Below, one piece after another: positions 44,940 to 54,672 of a stretch of DNA of 64,000 nucleotides (position 1 is its first letter; every line of letters starts with the position of its first letter). The notes beneath the pieces are model-generated. The model ran no database searches. It saw nothing but the letters and a program-made list of their open reading frames with translations, and was not told the origin of the DNA. Location of the stretch: assembly GCA_947359465.1 (NCBI GenBank), contig OX375877.1, forward strand, positions 30,019,235 through 30,083,234, in the 5' to 3' direction. A program made the position numbers and the translations under genes. This DNA is from Metellina segmentata. Lineage: Eukaryota > Arthropoda > Arachnida > Araneae > Tetragnathidae.

Positions 44940-45598
44940 ATCTAGGGCAGTGTTTATCAACCTGTGTGCCACGAGAGATTGTCGAATGTGACACAAGGGT
45001 TTTGGACAAATAATTAAAATTGCATGGGTTTTGTAACTTTGAAATAGTATTTGTAATTACCTCAACGGTTACTAAAAAAAAAATCTTTTTAAATTTTGTT
45101 TTCCCGAGTTTTTATTTGATATTATTTTTTTTCCCAATTGTAATTGACGTTGATTCAAAATGGCTCTTTCTTAAAATCAAAAGATTTGTGAAATAAGTAA
45201 GTCTTTAAATTTCTTTAATTTGATTGTATTGCTGTGAACTATGTAGTATAGCAGCAGTCGTAAGTGGTAGAGCTCTGGCTCTGGATTAAGAAATTCATGC
45301 TGTGAATTCGTCCACTGAAGCGTAGATTGTCAATTTTCACCCATTCTCTCAATTTTCCGACTCGTTTGAAGTGTTCGAGCATCGTTCAATAATAGTGGTA
45401 AATTATTCTGGTTTCCATTTAACTTGTTCCTTTTGTTTCAGATCCCGGTTATATCGGATGTAGGCTTTTAACGGTGAGCCCTTCTGTCCGATGTCTTCAA
45501 ACTCTTGACCGATTTGGTATGGGTCAGAGAAATAGATACTAAGCGCTTGCAGAGTGGAATAATGTATACAACGTATGCAATATACATTCCAATAGTCG

Positions 45599-45885
45599 AA
45601 AGTTAATTTCGTCCCATTGTCGAAAGTTGGTTCCGATCTATTGCCAAAAGCTGGTTCCAACCTACTGTCAAAAGCTGGTTACGATCAACAGTCAAAAGCT
45701 GGTTACGACCAATTGTCAAAGAATGCTCCGACCAATTGTCAAAAGCTGGTTCAGATCTATTGCTGATAGTAGGTTTCGTCCAATCATTGAAAGATGGTTT
45801 CAAACAATCTCGGAAAGTTGGTTCCTACCAATTACCGAAATTTGGTTCCGTCCAATCGCCGAAAGTTGGTTCCGTTCATTTTTAT
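45599..45885 (+). repeat. 24-bp minisatellite, 12 copies, inside the hAT element
   Basis: Consensus near AAAGCTGGTTCCGACCAATT followed by GTCA. Every unit is 24 bp except the sixth, which is 23. Copies differ at several positions, mostly pyrimidine and purine changes. The period is divisible by three, so a 101-codon frame (45627-45932) reads as degenerate 8-residue repeats of the type QKLVTTNC and SWFRPIAE. The single 23 bp unit shifts the frame halfway and the frame then runs on into the LTR. The copia element lies 19 bases beyond the array. Confidence 0.93.
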
Positions 45886-45904
45886 GGTTTCATGCTAGTT
45901 TTAT

Positions 45905-46107
45905 TGTTGTAACTAGTTATTCTAAGTGTTAACGTGTTTTGTTATAACTGTAACTTTTTTGTATTAGTTCTATCTTTTAAGTGGCTCGTGCTGTTTTTCG
46001 CTTGCTTTAATTATGATCTCTTTTTTTGTTACGGTTCTTTCTTTTTTCAATAAAGTAACGTTAGATTATCTCTGCTAAATAACATCGTTCAAATAATTAT
46101 TCAAACA
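45905..46107 (+). repeat. copia 5' LTR
   Basis: 203 bp, TG...CA. It contains AATAAA at 46049-46054 for RNA 3' end formation. The promoter is expected here, but no clear TATA box was identified. Confidence 0.96.
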
Positions 46108-46118
46108 GGTTATGGGCC
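46108..46118 (+). promoter_or_regulatory. copia primer-binding site (initiator tRNA-Met, internal)
   Basis: GGTTATGGGCC directly follows the LTR. It is complementary to the anticodon-arm region of initiator tRNA-Met (GGCCCAUAACC), not to the tRNA 3' end. That is the known half-tRNA priming arrangement of Drosophila copia. Confidence 0.9.
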
Positions 46119-46334
46119 ATCAACTCGCTGGAACCTGTGCTAGTAAGTAGATCGATGAGTTTTTTAATAGAATAATAGATTCACTACATTTGGAAGCAAT
46201 TGCTACCGCTATTAGGCTTAGCTATACCGCTAACGATAGACTGCTATTGCTTAGCCAAACTTGTGTCTAGTTCGACAGTATTTGTGATTATAATTAAGAA
46301 CTCGTTTCACCTCAAGCAAACGATTCCAGAAAGA

Positions 46335-49300
46335 ATGGATTTAACAAGACACGTTAAATTATTAACTGGAGAATCTGACTGGCCAATTTGGAAAAGAAAA
46401 ATTAGAGACTTGCTAGATTACCATGAAGGAGCTCTAGAAGTGATTGATGGCAAGCTAGTCAAGCCAGAACCTTTGCTCAGCTCAGAAAATGCAGATGCAA
46501 TCAAGGATCACAAGCAACAGAGTGATTTCTACCGTAAGGCAAATAGTTATGCCAAGTCTATGATCGCAAGTACGGTTACTGATACAGTGTATCAGAAAAT
46601 CATGGACAAAGAGACTGCATGTGAGGCTTGGGAAGCTCTAAAACAGCAGTTTGAAGCCACTTCAAAAGATCAGCTATTCAAAATTTGTACAGAATTTTTT
46701 GCTTTTAACTGGTCACTTTGCGATGATGTTTCCACACACATTGCTAAACTCAGGAGTCTGTGGAACGAGCTGAACAACGGTCTCATAGATAGAGGTGAAA
46801 ACAAGCTACCAAATCTAATGCTAGTGTGCAAAGTTTTAAATATTTTGCCAAGCAGCTTTGAGACGTTTAAGTCCAGTTGGATGTTGTTAGCCAAAAATGA
46901 GGACCGGACTTTCGATGAACTTACAAATCAACTGTGCATGTTTGAGAGGAATTTTGCAAAATCTGAAACGAGTGAAAGAACCATTCAGGAAGCTTTGCCA
47001 GCTACTAACCAAGACAGGCATAAGCAAGATGGCAAGGGTAGATTCCTGAAGCAATTAAGGAAAGGAGACGTCTGCAACTATTGCAACAAAAGGGGACACT
47101 GGGTGAAGGATTGCCGAAAGTGGATTTCCGATGGAAGACCGAGCAGGAAAAAACCAGTGAATGGAAACATGGAGACTGCCAATGTGTCCCTGATGTCCAT
47201 CTGTGGTGAAGTCTGTGCTGCTGAAATGGATTTAACGTCCTTCTGGGTTGATAACGGAGCAACTCGTCATATCACAAATCGTCCAGAGTATTTTGTAGAG
47301 TTTACTAGTTTCCATAGTCCTTGTTGCATTAAGGCTGCTGGAAAAGAAACCTTGGCTGCACTCGGAAAAGGCACTATTTGTGTAAAGACCACTATTAATG
47401 AGAAATGCCAAGAAATTCAACTACAAGATGTCTGGTATGTGCCCGAGATAAGCAGAAACTTGTTTTCAGTGCTGGCTGCTCAAGATAGGAATGTCAATAG
47501 TGAATTCAGGTCATCCCCTACTGAGTGTTGGCTAATAGTCAATGGAGTAGCTGTACTATATGGAACACGAAGTGTAAATGGAACTCTCTTCAAGGCTGCT
47601 ATTGAACCGATTGTGCCTGAGAAAGGAGCAGAAGTAAATGCAGTTGTGGAAGACAGCTCCTTGTTGCAGCTGTATCATGAAAGATGGGGACATCAAGATA
47701 AACGCCACATCAAAGATATATTGCAAAAAGAACTGGGAATCAGTGTTCGCCTAGATAACGAACCCTGTGAATCATGTGTTTATGGCAAAGCACATCGATT
47801 ACCATTCGGAACCAGAAAGAAAGCTTCCCATCCTGGTGAACTGGTTTCAGCTGATGTGTGTGGACCCTTTGATTACTCATTTCAAAAGAAACGATTCTTG
47901 GTTGTATTCAAAGATAGTTATACCAAATTTCGCTATAGTTTTGTAATTAAGGAAAAATCAGAAGTAAAGAATGTGCTTAAGCAAATGCTCGCTCATGCTA
48001 AAAACTTAGGGCATTCTGTTAAAGATTTTCTCAGTGACAATGGGGGTGAATTTGACAACAAAGAAGTTTGTGCCGTTTTATGCCAAGAAGGAATCACGCA
48101 AAGACTAACTGCACCTTACACGCCAGAGCAAAATGGCGCCAGTGAACGTGAGATGCGCACCATTGTAGAAATGGCAAGAACATTCAAATATTCAAATCCT
48201 GATGCCAATTATCCTGCTGCAATGTGGGCTGAACTCGTTACCTCTGCTGTATATATTTTGAACAGAACAGGCAAATCATCAGTGGAAGGTGCTAGCCCAT
48301 ATGAATTGTGGATGAAAAAGAAACCTCGCCTGAAACATTTGCGAGTGATGAGTTCCACTTACTATGTTCATGTTCCTGTTCAAAAGAGGAGGAAAATGGA
48401 CAAGAAAGCTGTCAAGGGCTATCTTGTTGGATATGACGGTGATGAGCGTTACAGGATTTGGTTGAAAGGAGAGAACCGAGTGATTTTCTCAAGAGATGTA
48501 ATTTTTCAAGAGAAATCTAGCAAATATCACCACATTGAACTGATGATAAAAGGACTTCCTGATGAGGGAAAGTCCGATGAGGAGAAATTAATTGGAAAAC
48601 AAAAATCTCAAAGCGATTCTGAAGATGAATCAGAAGAAAATGAGCCAGGAAGGACAAGTGATGTCGAAGAAGACAATGGTAAGGAGCTCAAAAATTCAGG
48701 TGATAGACAGTTGCGAAACCGTTCTCTATTACACCAGCCTGCGCGTTTTGAGGACTACATTATGGAAGCCGAATCATTTGTTTATGACACTGACAGTCCT
48801 GGAACATTTGAAGAGGCAGTTAATGGCAAAGAAAGTGTAAACTGGAAGAAAGCCATGGACAATGAATTGACTTCTCATAAAGAAAACCAAACATGGGAGC
48901 TGACTGATCTACCAGCAGGAAGCAAGGTTATACCATGCAGATGGGTCTACAAAATCAAGACAAATCCAGATGGCAGCATCAACAAATACAAAGCTAGGCT
49001 TGTCGTGAAAGGTTACAGTCAACGCCAAGGCATTGATTACAGTGAAACTTACAGTCCAGTAGCTAAGTTGGGAACAATACGTGCAATATTGAGCATTGCT
49101 GCTGAGGAGAAAATGTATTTGTCGCAGTTTGACGTATCAACAGCCTTTCTGTATGGAGAACTTGATGAAACCATCTACATGCAACAGCCAGAAGGCTATA
49201 AGGATGGAACAGGACGCGTTTGCAGGCTCAAGCGCAGCTTGTATGGTCTGAAACAGGCTCCACGTTGCTGGAACAAGTGTTTTGGCCAGTTTTTGCTGAC

Positions 49301-50321
49301 ACTTGGTTTTAAAGCAAGTGATGCTGACCCGTGTCTATATATTAGAGAAGTGAACGGTAATAAAGTACTCATAGTGTTATATGTTGACGATGGACTGGTT
49401 GCTGCAACTAACCAAGAGGACATGGATGCATTCCTTAAAGAATTAAAAGCTAGATTTAAGATGTGCATTGGAAAAGTTTCCTGCTTTCTGGGACTTGAAA
49501 TTGAACGTCACAAAGATGGCTCTATTGAAATTAATCAGAAAGGATATGCCAGAAAAATCCTCCAGCGGTTTGGATTTGAAGGGTGCAAACCTGCACTAAC
49601 TCCCATGCTAAAGGAATCTAAGTTCCTGAAACCTGAGGACACCAAAAGACCGGATTTCCCATATCGTCAGGCGGTTGGTGCCTTAATGTATCTGATGGTG
49701 GGAACAAGGCCAGATATAGCTTACAGTGTTGGGTTTCTATCCAGGTCACTAGAAAATCCATCTACAGAGGATATTATGAGAGTAAAGAGAGTGTTCCGCT
49801 ACATAGCAGGTACAACTAATCTGGCAATCACTTACCATGTAACTGGTACAAGTAGAGTGCTGGAATGCTACAGTGATGCAGATTTTGGTGGATGTTCTAA
49901 TACAGGAAGATCAACATCTGGTTCAGTAATGGTATACGCCGGAGGTGCAATTTCTTGGCACAGTCAGAGACAATCTGTTGTAGCCACTTCAACCACAGAG
50001 GCTGAAGTTGTGGCAGCATCTGAGGCAGTCAAAGAAGTCCTTTGGCTTACAAGACTGTATCAGGAAATAGTGAACCTAAAAGAAGTGCCCTCACTTCAAG
50101 TAGACAATCAAGCAGCTGTAAAGCTTGCCCACAATCCGGAATATCATCGAAGGACCAAACATATCGAAATCAAGCATTTCTTTATTCGTGAAAAAGTGAT
50201 GGAAGGCAAGGTGCATGTTGAAAAAGTATCAACCGAAAGACAACTTGCTGATATTATGACCAAGCCATTAACCAAGCCTCGGTTATTGATCTTGTGTCAA
50301 CAAATGGGACTTATGAACTAA
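46335..50321 (+). CDS. copia Gag-Pol polyprotein, intact
   Basis: One frame of 1328 codons. The start chosen is ATG 46335 (MDLTRHVKLLTGESDWPIWK), the usual copia Gag beginning; the 45 upstream codons from 46200 look like leader. Order: Gag helical domain ~1-240; zinc knuckle C-x2-C-x4-H-x4-C at 247-260; aspartic protease active site DNGA at 306-309 (most relatives have DSGA); integrase HHCC zinc region (H448, C478, C481); integrase core D507, D568 and E604 with exactly 35 residues between the last two; reverse transcriptase ~836-1080 with FDVSTAFLYGEL and YVDD at 1016-1019; RNase H ~1175-1310 with SDADFGG (D1181), STTEAE and VDNQAA. It makes the particle, matures it, copies the RNA and inserts the DNA. 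No stops or frameshifts. Short minus-strand frames inside are shadows. Confidence 0.97.
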   Translation: MDLTRHVKLLTGESDWPIWKRKIRDLLDYHEGALEVIDGKLVKPEPLLSSENADAIKDHKQQSDFYRKANSYAKSMIASTVTDTVYQKIMDKETACEAWEALKQQFEATSKDQLFKICTEFFAFNWSLCDDVSTHIAKLRSLWNELNNGLIDRGENKLPNLMLVCKVLNILPSSFETFKSSWMLLAKNEDRTFDELTNQLCMFERNFAKSETSERTIQEALPATNQDRHKQDGKGRFLKQLRKGDVCNYCNKRGHWVKDCRKWISDGRPSRKKPVNGNMETANVSLMSICGEVCAAEMDLTSFWVDNGATRHITNRPEYFVEFTSFHSPCCIKAAGKETLAALGKGTICVKTTINEKCQEIQLQDVWYVPEISRNLFSVLAAQDRNVNSEFRSSPTECWLIVNGVAVLYGTRSVNGTLFKAAIEPIVPEKGAEVNAVVEDSSLLQLYHERWGHQDKRHIKDILQKELGISVRLDNEPCESCVYGKAHRLPFGTRKKASHPGELVSADVCGPFDYSFQKKRFLVVFKDSYTKFRYSFVIKEKSEVKNVLKQMLAHAKNLGHSVKDFLSDNGGEFDNKEVCAVLCQEGITQRLTAPYTPEQNGASEREMRTIVEMARTFKYSNPDANYPAAMWAELVTSAVYILNRTGKSSVEGASPYELWMKKKPRLKHLRVMSSTYYVHVPVQKRRKMDKKAVKGYLVGYDGDERYRIWLKGENRVIFSRDVIFQEKSSKYHHIELMIKGLPDEGKSDEEKLIGKQKSQSDSEDESEENEPGRTSDVEEDNGKELKNSGDRQLRNRSLLHQPARFEDYIMEAESFVYDTDSPGTFEEAVNGKESVNWKKAMDNELTSHKENQTWELTDLPAGSKVIPCRWVYKIKTNPDGSINKYKARLVVKGYSQRQGIDYSETYSPVAKLGTIRAILSIAAEEKMYLSQFDVSTAFLYGELDETIYMQQPEGYKDGTGRVCRLKRSLYGLKQAPRCWNKCFGQFLLTLGFKASDADPCLYIREVNGNKVLIVLYVDDGLVAATNQEDMDAFLKELKARFKMCIGKVSCFLGLEIERHKDGSIEINQKGYARKILQRFGFEGCKPALTPMLKESKFLKPEDTKRPDFPYRQAVGALMYLMVGTRPDIAYSVGFLSRSLENPSTEDIMRVKRVFRYIAGTTNLAITYHVTGTSRVLECYSDADFGGCSNTGRSTSGSVMVYAGGAISWHSQRQSVVATSTTEAEVVAASEAVKEVLWLTRLYQEIVNLKEVPSLQVDNQAAVKLAHNPEYHRRTKHIEIKHFFIREKVMEGKVHVEKVSTERQLADIMTKPLTKPRLLILCQQMGLMN

Positions 50322-50342
50322 TCAATCAAAAACCCAATTAAC

Positions 50343-50351
50343 AAGGGAAAG
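50343..50351 (+). promoter_or_regulatory. copia polypurine tract
   Basis: AAGGGAAAG immediately before the 3' LTR, the expected plus-strand priming site. Confidence 0.88.
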
Positions 50352-50554
50352 TGTTGTAACTAGTTATTCTAAGTGTTAACGTGTTTTGTTATAACTGTAA
50401 CTTTTTTGTATTAGTTCTATCTTTTAAGTGGCTCGTGCTGTTTTTCGCTTGCTTTAATTATGATCTCTTTTTTTGTTACGGTTCTTTCTTTTTTCAATAA
50501 AGTAACGTTAGATTATCTCTGCTAAATAACATCGTTCAAATAATTATTCAAACA
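50352..50554 (+). repeat. copia 3' LTR
   Basis: 203 bp, same sequence as the 5' LTR by eye. AATAAA at 50496-50501. Followed by the TTTAT target duplication. Confidence 0.96.
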
Positions 50555-51035
50555 TTTATATCATATGCAGTGTTCTTAAATTTTTTCCTTTGTATTTATG
50601 TGTTATGATGTTATGTCTCATTACAGAAAAATTCATAAAATTATAGTTCACAGTTTCTAAGAAATCCGTGATTCCATGCATGTAAATATAATTTTGTACA
50701 CCAGTGTAATTAACAAATGTTTTATTCATTTAGCCATAATGAACAAATATTTAATAAAATCTGGTGCTTCACAAACAGAAGATAAAAAAAACATACAAAA
50801 GGAAGTATAAAGATGACTACATCGAATTCGGATTCTTCGCAATTGAAACGGAAGACCTTCAAATACCATTCTGTATAGTCTTCAAATAGAAACTTGCAAA
50901 TGAAGCTCTCGTTCCTGTGAACTGAAAAGACATTTGGAAACTCTTCACGACCATAGGTCAAAAATAAACCAAGAGAATACTTTGAAAACCTGGCAGGGCA
51001 GCAAAATCAAACATCAGAAAACTTTTTAAAACTAT

Positions 51036-52380
51036 ATGAAGATGCCAGAAAAGGAGTTGATTGCCAGCTACAAGGTTGCACAATTTATAGAAGAAAAAAA
51101 AACACACGCCGATGTTGAGTCCATAATTGCACAAGCATTAGCTGTCACTGTCGAAACAATGCTGGGAAAGGAATCGACAGAGAAGGTGAAGAAAGTACCA
51201 TTATCCAAAGACACAATATCACGCAAAATCAAAGATTTATCTTCACACTTAAAAAACAAACAAGTTGTCGAGCATTTCGAATCGCATGACAGTGAACTCT
51301 GGTCATTTCAGATCGATGAGTCGACAGATATCAGTGGAAAAGCACAGCTCTTTGCTTTCATTCGATTTGTTAAAGATGACAAATTCTTGAGTGAGTACCT
51401 TTTCTGCAAAGATTTGAAGAGCACGACGACAGGAAAAGACATATTTGAGCTTGTAAAGGAACTGCGTTGGTATTTGCACAGACGGATGTCCATCAATGTT
51501 AGGAAACTAAAAAGGATTTATCACACTTGTGCGCCAAGAAAATCCAAACATTATAAGCGTCAGTAAGTGATTCAGAGAGAGTGTCTCGCATCAAAAATCT
51601 TTAACTCCAGATATGTTGATTGTAATGAACCAAGTCATCCAAGAGGTCAATTTCATCAAGAGTCTACCTTTTAAATCCCGAATTTTCTCAGCTGTGCGAA
51701 ACAATGGATTCCGCGCGACTACAAAACTATTTAATATCACAATAAGTGCGTTGGCTTTCGAAGGGTAAGGGTTTGAAACAACTCATACACCTGAAAGCAG
51801 AGGTCATTTGTTCTTGGAAGTCGAAAAACATCTTTTAGATTTTCTCTTCATGACGAGATTTGGTGACTTAAAGTTCAATTTCTCTCGGACTTGTTTGAGG
51901 AAAGCTGAACTCTCTGAATTTAAGTCTTCAAGGTTCATCCAAGAATATCGCCACATCAACATCGAAACTGAAGTAATTCGAAGAAAAATTTACACTGTGG
52001 AAATCTGAAATTTCAAAAGAAAATTTTGACTGCTTTCCGGGTGTCAATGAATCTTAGTCGAAAAACAAATTGCATGCGAAATTATAAGCACCATTGACGA
52101 ACTTCAAACCTCACTTAAAAACTTCTTTCCTTCGCTTTCAATTGACGAATATGAATGGTTCATCAACCCATTTGTAATTTACAAGACACAAAATTTGACA
52201 ACAACAGAAAAAGAACAGTTTATTGTTTTGAGAAAATATAAGTTTTACCGTTCAACATTCTTCGAGAAAAATTTGGATGAGTTTTGGCTTTCTGTCAGAA
52301 ATTTGAACACTGCAATCAGCTTGAAAGCTATTAAAATTCTTTTGCATCTTCATGGTTCTGTGAATTTGAATTTTTAGCAT
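51036..52380 (+). pseudogene. hAT transposase (ZBED5/FAM200-like group), decayed
   Basis: The best block is 51036-51566: ASYKVAQFIEEKKTHADVES, then VPLSKDTISRKIKDLSSHLK, then WSFQIDESTDISGKAQLFAF (the conserved Q-DESTD block with the first catalytic aspartate), then SEYLFCKDLKSTTTGKDIFE. These are in the order of the hAT transposases that gave rise to vertebrate ZBED5/FAM200-type genes. Frames then shift. Later parts are LFLEVEKHLLDFLFMTRFGD at ~51811 and FPSLSIDEYEWFINPF at ~52130. The last are LTTTEKEQFIVL and LDEFWLSVRN near 52195-52310, the C-terminal dimerisation area. The N-terminal BED zinc finger was not found. Multiple stops make it non-functional. It belongs to the element 44948-52663 and is in the same orientation. 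Confidence 0.8.
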
Positions 52381-52671
52381 TGACAGAAATCAAGTCCTAA
52401 AAGCAAGAAAGACTTAAAAGTTGAGACGAGTTGAATTGAAAAGTTGAAATGCGAACTTGTCTGGCGACTTTGAACCTCGCTTTGATTTAATTTGTTCAAG
52501 AAAACAGGCCCAGCCCTCTCATTGAATAAATTTTGTAAATAAATAATTTGTTGGGATTTTTTTTTGTGTCAGACAACTTTTACATTTTTTATATTCAGGT
52601 GTGCCGCAAATAATTCTAGATATTTTTAGTTGGTCGTCAACCAAAAAAGGTTGAGAAACACTGATCTAAGG

Positions 52672-53794
52672 GATACTTTACATATAATGTTCAAAAAGGT
52701 TGGAAATTGGAGCATTTATTTTGTGGATGACTTTAAAATAAACAATAGGATAATTTGAGTAAAAGATAAAAACCTTAGCCAAACTGGTTTTCAATCGTCA
52801 AAAAACTTGCATATATGTTTTAATGAAAAAATATATATCAGTGGAAATCAAGCTTTCAAGGCTGAGTAAAAGGCAGCTATGGTAATTTTTACTTATGGGT
52901 AGGTATGCGACATCGACAACAAAACATCGATGTTAAAAATACATAGCTAAAAAAACATCGATGTATTTAAACTTTGTTTTCGTCCATTTTTTAAAACTGG
53001 TTTAGTAACCTCTAACATTAAAATAGAACAAAAACTTTTTTTTAAAACTTAAAAGTGGTCAATAGCTATTTCGTTGGAGCGAAACGTTTACCTTCACCAG
53101 ACAAAAGTGTTATTTACTTCTGTTCTGGTGATGGCTGATGTTTCGTTACGCCGAAAGAGCTATCGATCATTTTTTCACGGGTATTAATCTTATATGGGTC
53201 TATTTTAAATTTTTACTACCAGTTTGACTAAGGTTTCATCTGGTTATCAACCCATATTTCATGTATGAATGCTGTGTCGAACTTCAAATTAGGTTGCAAT
53301 CTGCAAATCAATCCCTTCAAACCATAGCTTTCAATCTAGCTTCTTTTCCGGAGATTCATTGTATGTTTTTCTTCAATACTCTTATTAAAAGGAATACGAA
53401 GAGCATTTTCAACAGCGTAGATTTTGAATATCTTAATTAGGTGTTTCTCCATCGGGGGGTCCCTCTCTCTTGATAGTGCATGACTACAATACTATAACAC
53501 AACCTAACAGATATGATAATGTGTTTTAATCTTGAGTGGGTACATTAAGACTAAAAATATATTCGTAATTGTAAAAATTTTTTTAAAGCAGAGTAGTAAA
53601 AACAGGTTGGTGAGATTGAGATAGAGTTTGAATCGTAAAAGATGTTTTTTTATGTTATTTTCTAGGTGTTTCTGCCCTCCAGTTAAGTTAAAATAGCATC
53701 AACAGTCCGTAATTCTTTAAGATAAGTCTTTCCCAAACAGAGTTTGTTTTTGATAATCGATAAACTCTATTTTTTATTTTTTACGAATTTTTTA
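52672..53794. other. Unassigned DNA with short structured repeats
   Basis: AACATCGATGT-type words are repeated at 52920-52975, and a long hairpin lies at 53055-53172. No gene recognised. Confidence 0.4.
53055..53172. repeat. Imperfect hairpin with ~50-base arms
   Basis: The left arm contains GGTCAATAGCTATTTCG, GCGAAACG and CTTCACCAGA. The right arm contains TCTGGTGATGG, TGTTTCGTTACGCC and GAAAGAGCTATCGATC, which are complementary in order. This may be a tiny foldback or miniature element. Confidence 0.65.
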
Positions 53795-53798
53795 AAGT

Positions 53799-53945
53799 GG
53801 TTTCGCGATGGTGTCTCAGAGGCTGAAGATCATATGACCGTGGTTCAAAATTACGAGGTGTTGTCCTCGGATCTTTCCCTTAAGGGACTGATCCCGGGCG
53901 TCGTCAATAGCCCGTTGTGTTGCTCTAGTACGACTTTAACTAAAA
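53799..53945 (+). repeat. SINE-A 3' half
   Basis: GACCGTGGTTCAAAATTACG, AGGTGTTGTCCTCGGATC, CTTAAGGGACTGATCCCGGG, CGTCAATAGCCCGTTGTG and TAGTACGACTTTAAC. The head is absent. Confidence 0.85.
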
Positions 53946-54488
53946 TTATCATTTACCAATTGCCAGAGGCTGAAGAAGTTAAAGCACCGTGAAAAATTGG
54001 GGTTTCGTGTAACAAAAAATTAATACTTTTAAACATTATTTTGAATAAAATTTGAAGTGATCCAAAGTGGCGAATTACATCACTGTGATGGCGTCCTGTT
54101 CATGACGACGTCTAGAAGACACACCATAATAAATAATTGAGCAGATGAACACACGGCCTGTAATCCTGGAAGTAATGGAGCGATGTCTTATATTGATCGC
54201 TTTGCTGGTAGTTATATTTCACGTAAAAGTAACGGTTCTACTAATTTTCCCAAGCAAAATGCTAATGTATTTGTTCTGAGCTCAAGAGTCATTGAATAAA
54301 CCCGCCAAAATAATTGATCAGAATTAGTGTTGGATATTTATCTCAAACACAGAAAATGTGAAGCTAAGAAGTGCAATTCCTATGCATAAAAACTCACACA
54401 TAAAAACATCGCTGTGCAAGTAAATGGTGTGTGGAAACTGCCCAGCGAAATTACTTATTGCTATACAAATTGAAAATAAGATATGGTA

Positions 54489-54672
54489 GTTGGTAATTAT
54501 TTGTTAACGTCGGTCAAAAGAAACACAACGGGCTATTGACGACGGTCCGGGATCAATCCCTTAAGGGAAAGATCCGAACACCTCGTAAATTTGAACCACG
54601 GTCAGATGACGAAGCAACACCTGAGCAGGCAACCCACTCTCCAAACTTCCACACCAACCCAAAGTGAGGACT
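54489..54672 (-). repeat. SINE-A 3' two-thirds, minus strand
   Basis: GTTAACGTCGGTCAAAAGAA, then CACAACGGGCTATTGACGAC, then TTTGAACCACGGTCAGATGA, then AGCAGGCAACCCACTCTCC. Reads as the complement of the plus-strand copies. Confidence 0.85.

Larger units (their letters stand above)
45905..50554 (+). mobile_element. copia-type LTR retrotransposon, structurally complete
   Basis: This 4650 bp element has two LTRs of 203 bp (45905-46107, 50352-50554) that show no difference on base-by-base reading, start TGTTG and end CA. A perfect 5 bp target duplication TTTAT lies at 45900-45904 and 50555-50559. It has a primer-binding site (46108-46118), a leader, one uninterrupted polyprotein (46335-50321) and a polypurine tract just before the 3' LTR. 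The identical LTRs mean a recent insertion. It sits inside the older hAT element. The order integrase then reverse transcriptase places it in Ty1/copia, not gypsy. Confidence 0.97.
44948..52663 (+). mobile_element. hAT transposon carrying a nested copia element
   Basis: The left end is CAGTGTTTATCAACCTGTGTGCC and the right end GGTTGAGAAACACTG, typical hAT terminal repeats (CAGTGTTTCTCAACC family). The flanks are ATCTAGGG (44940-44947) and ATCTAAGG (52664-52671), an 8 bp target duplication with one difference. Removing the copia insertion (45905-50554 plus one 5 bp duplication) leaves ~3.06 kb, a normal size for an autonomous hAT element. The transposase gene at 51036-52380 is decayed. The left part holds a 24-bp minisatellite. 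The TGTGTGCCACGAGAGATTG and GTGTGCCGCAAATAATTC words near each end are a second inverted match. Confidence 0.85.

Noticed and set aside
45627..45932. 101-codon plus-strand open frame with 8-residue repeats
   Set aside because: It is the 24-bp minisatellite read in frame and runs into the copia LTR. One 23 bp unit shifts the repeat register, so it is not a kept coding sequence.
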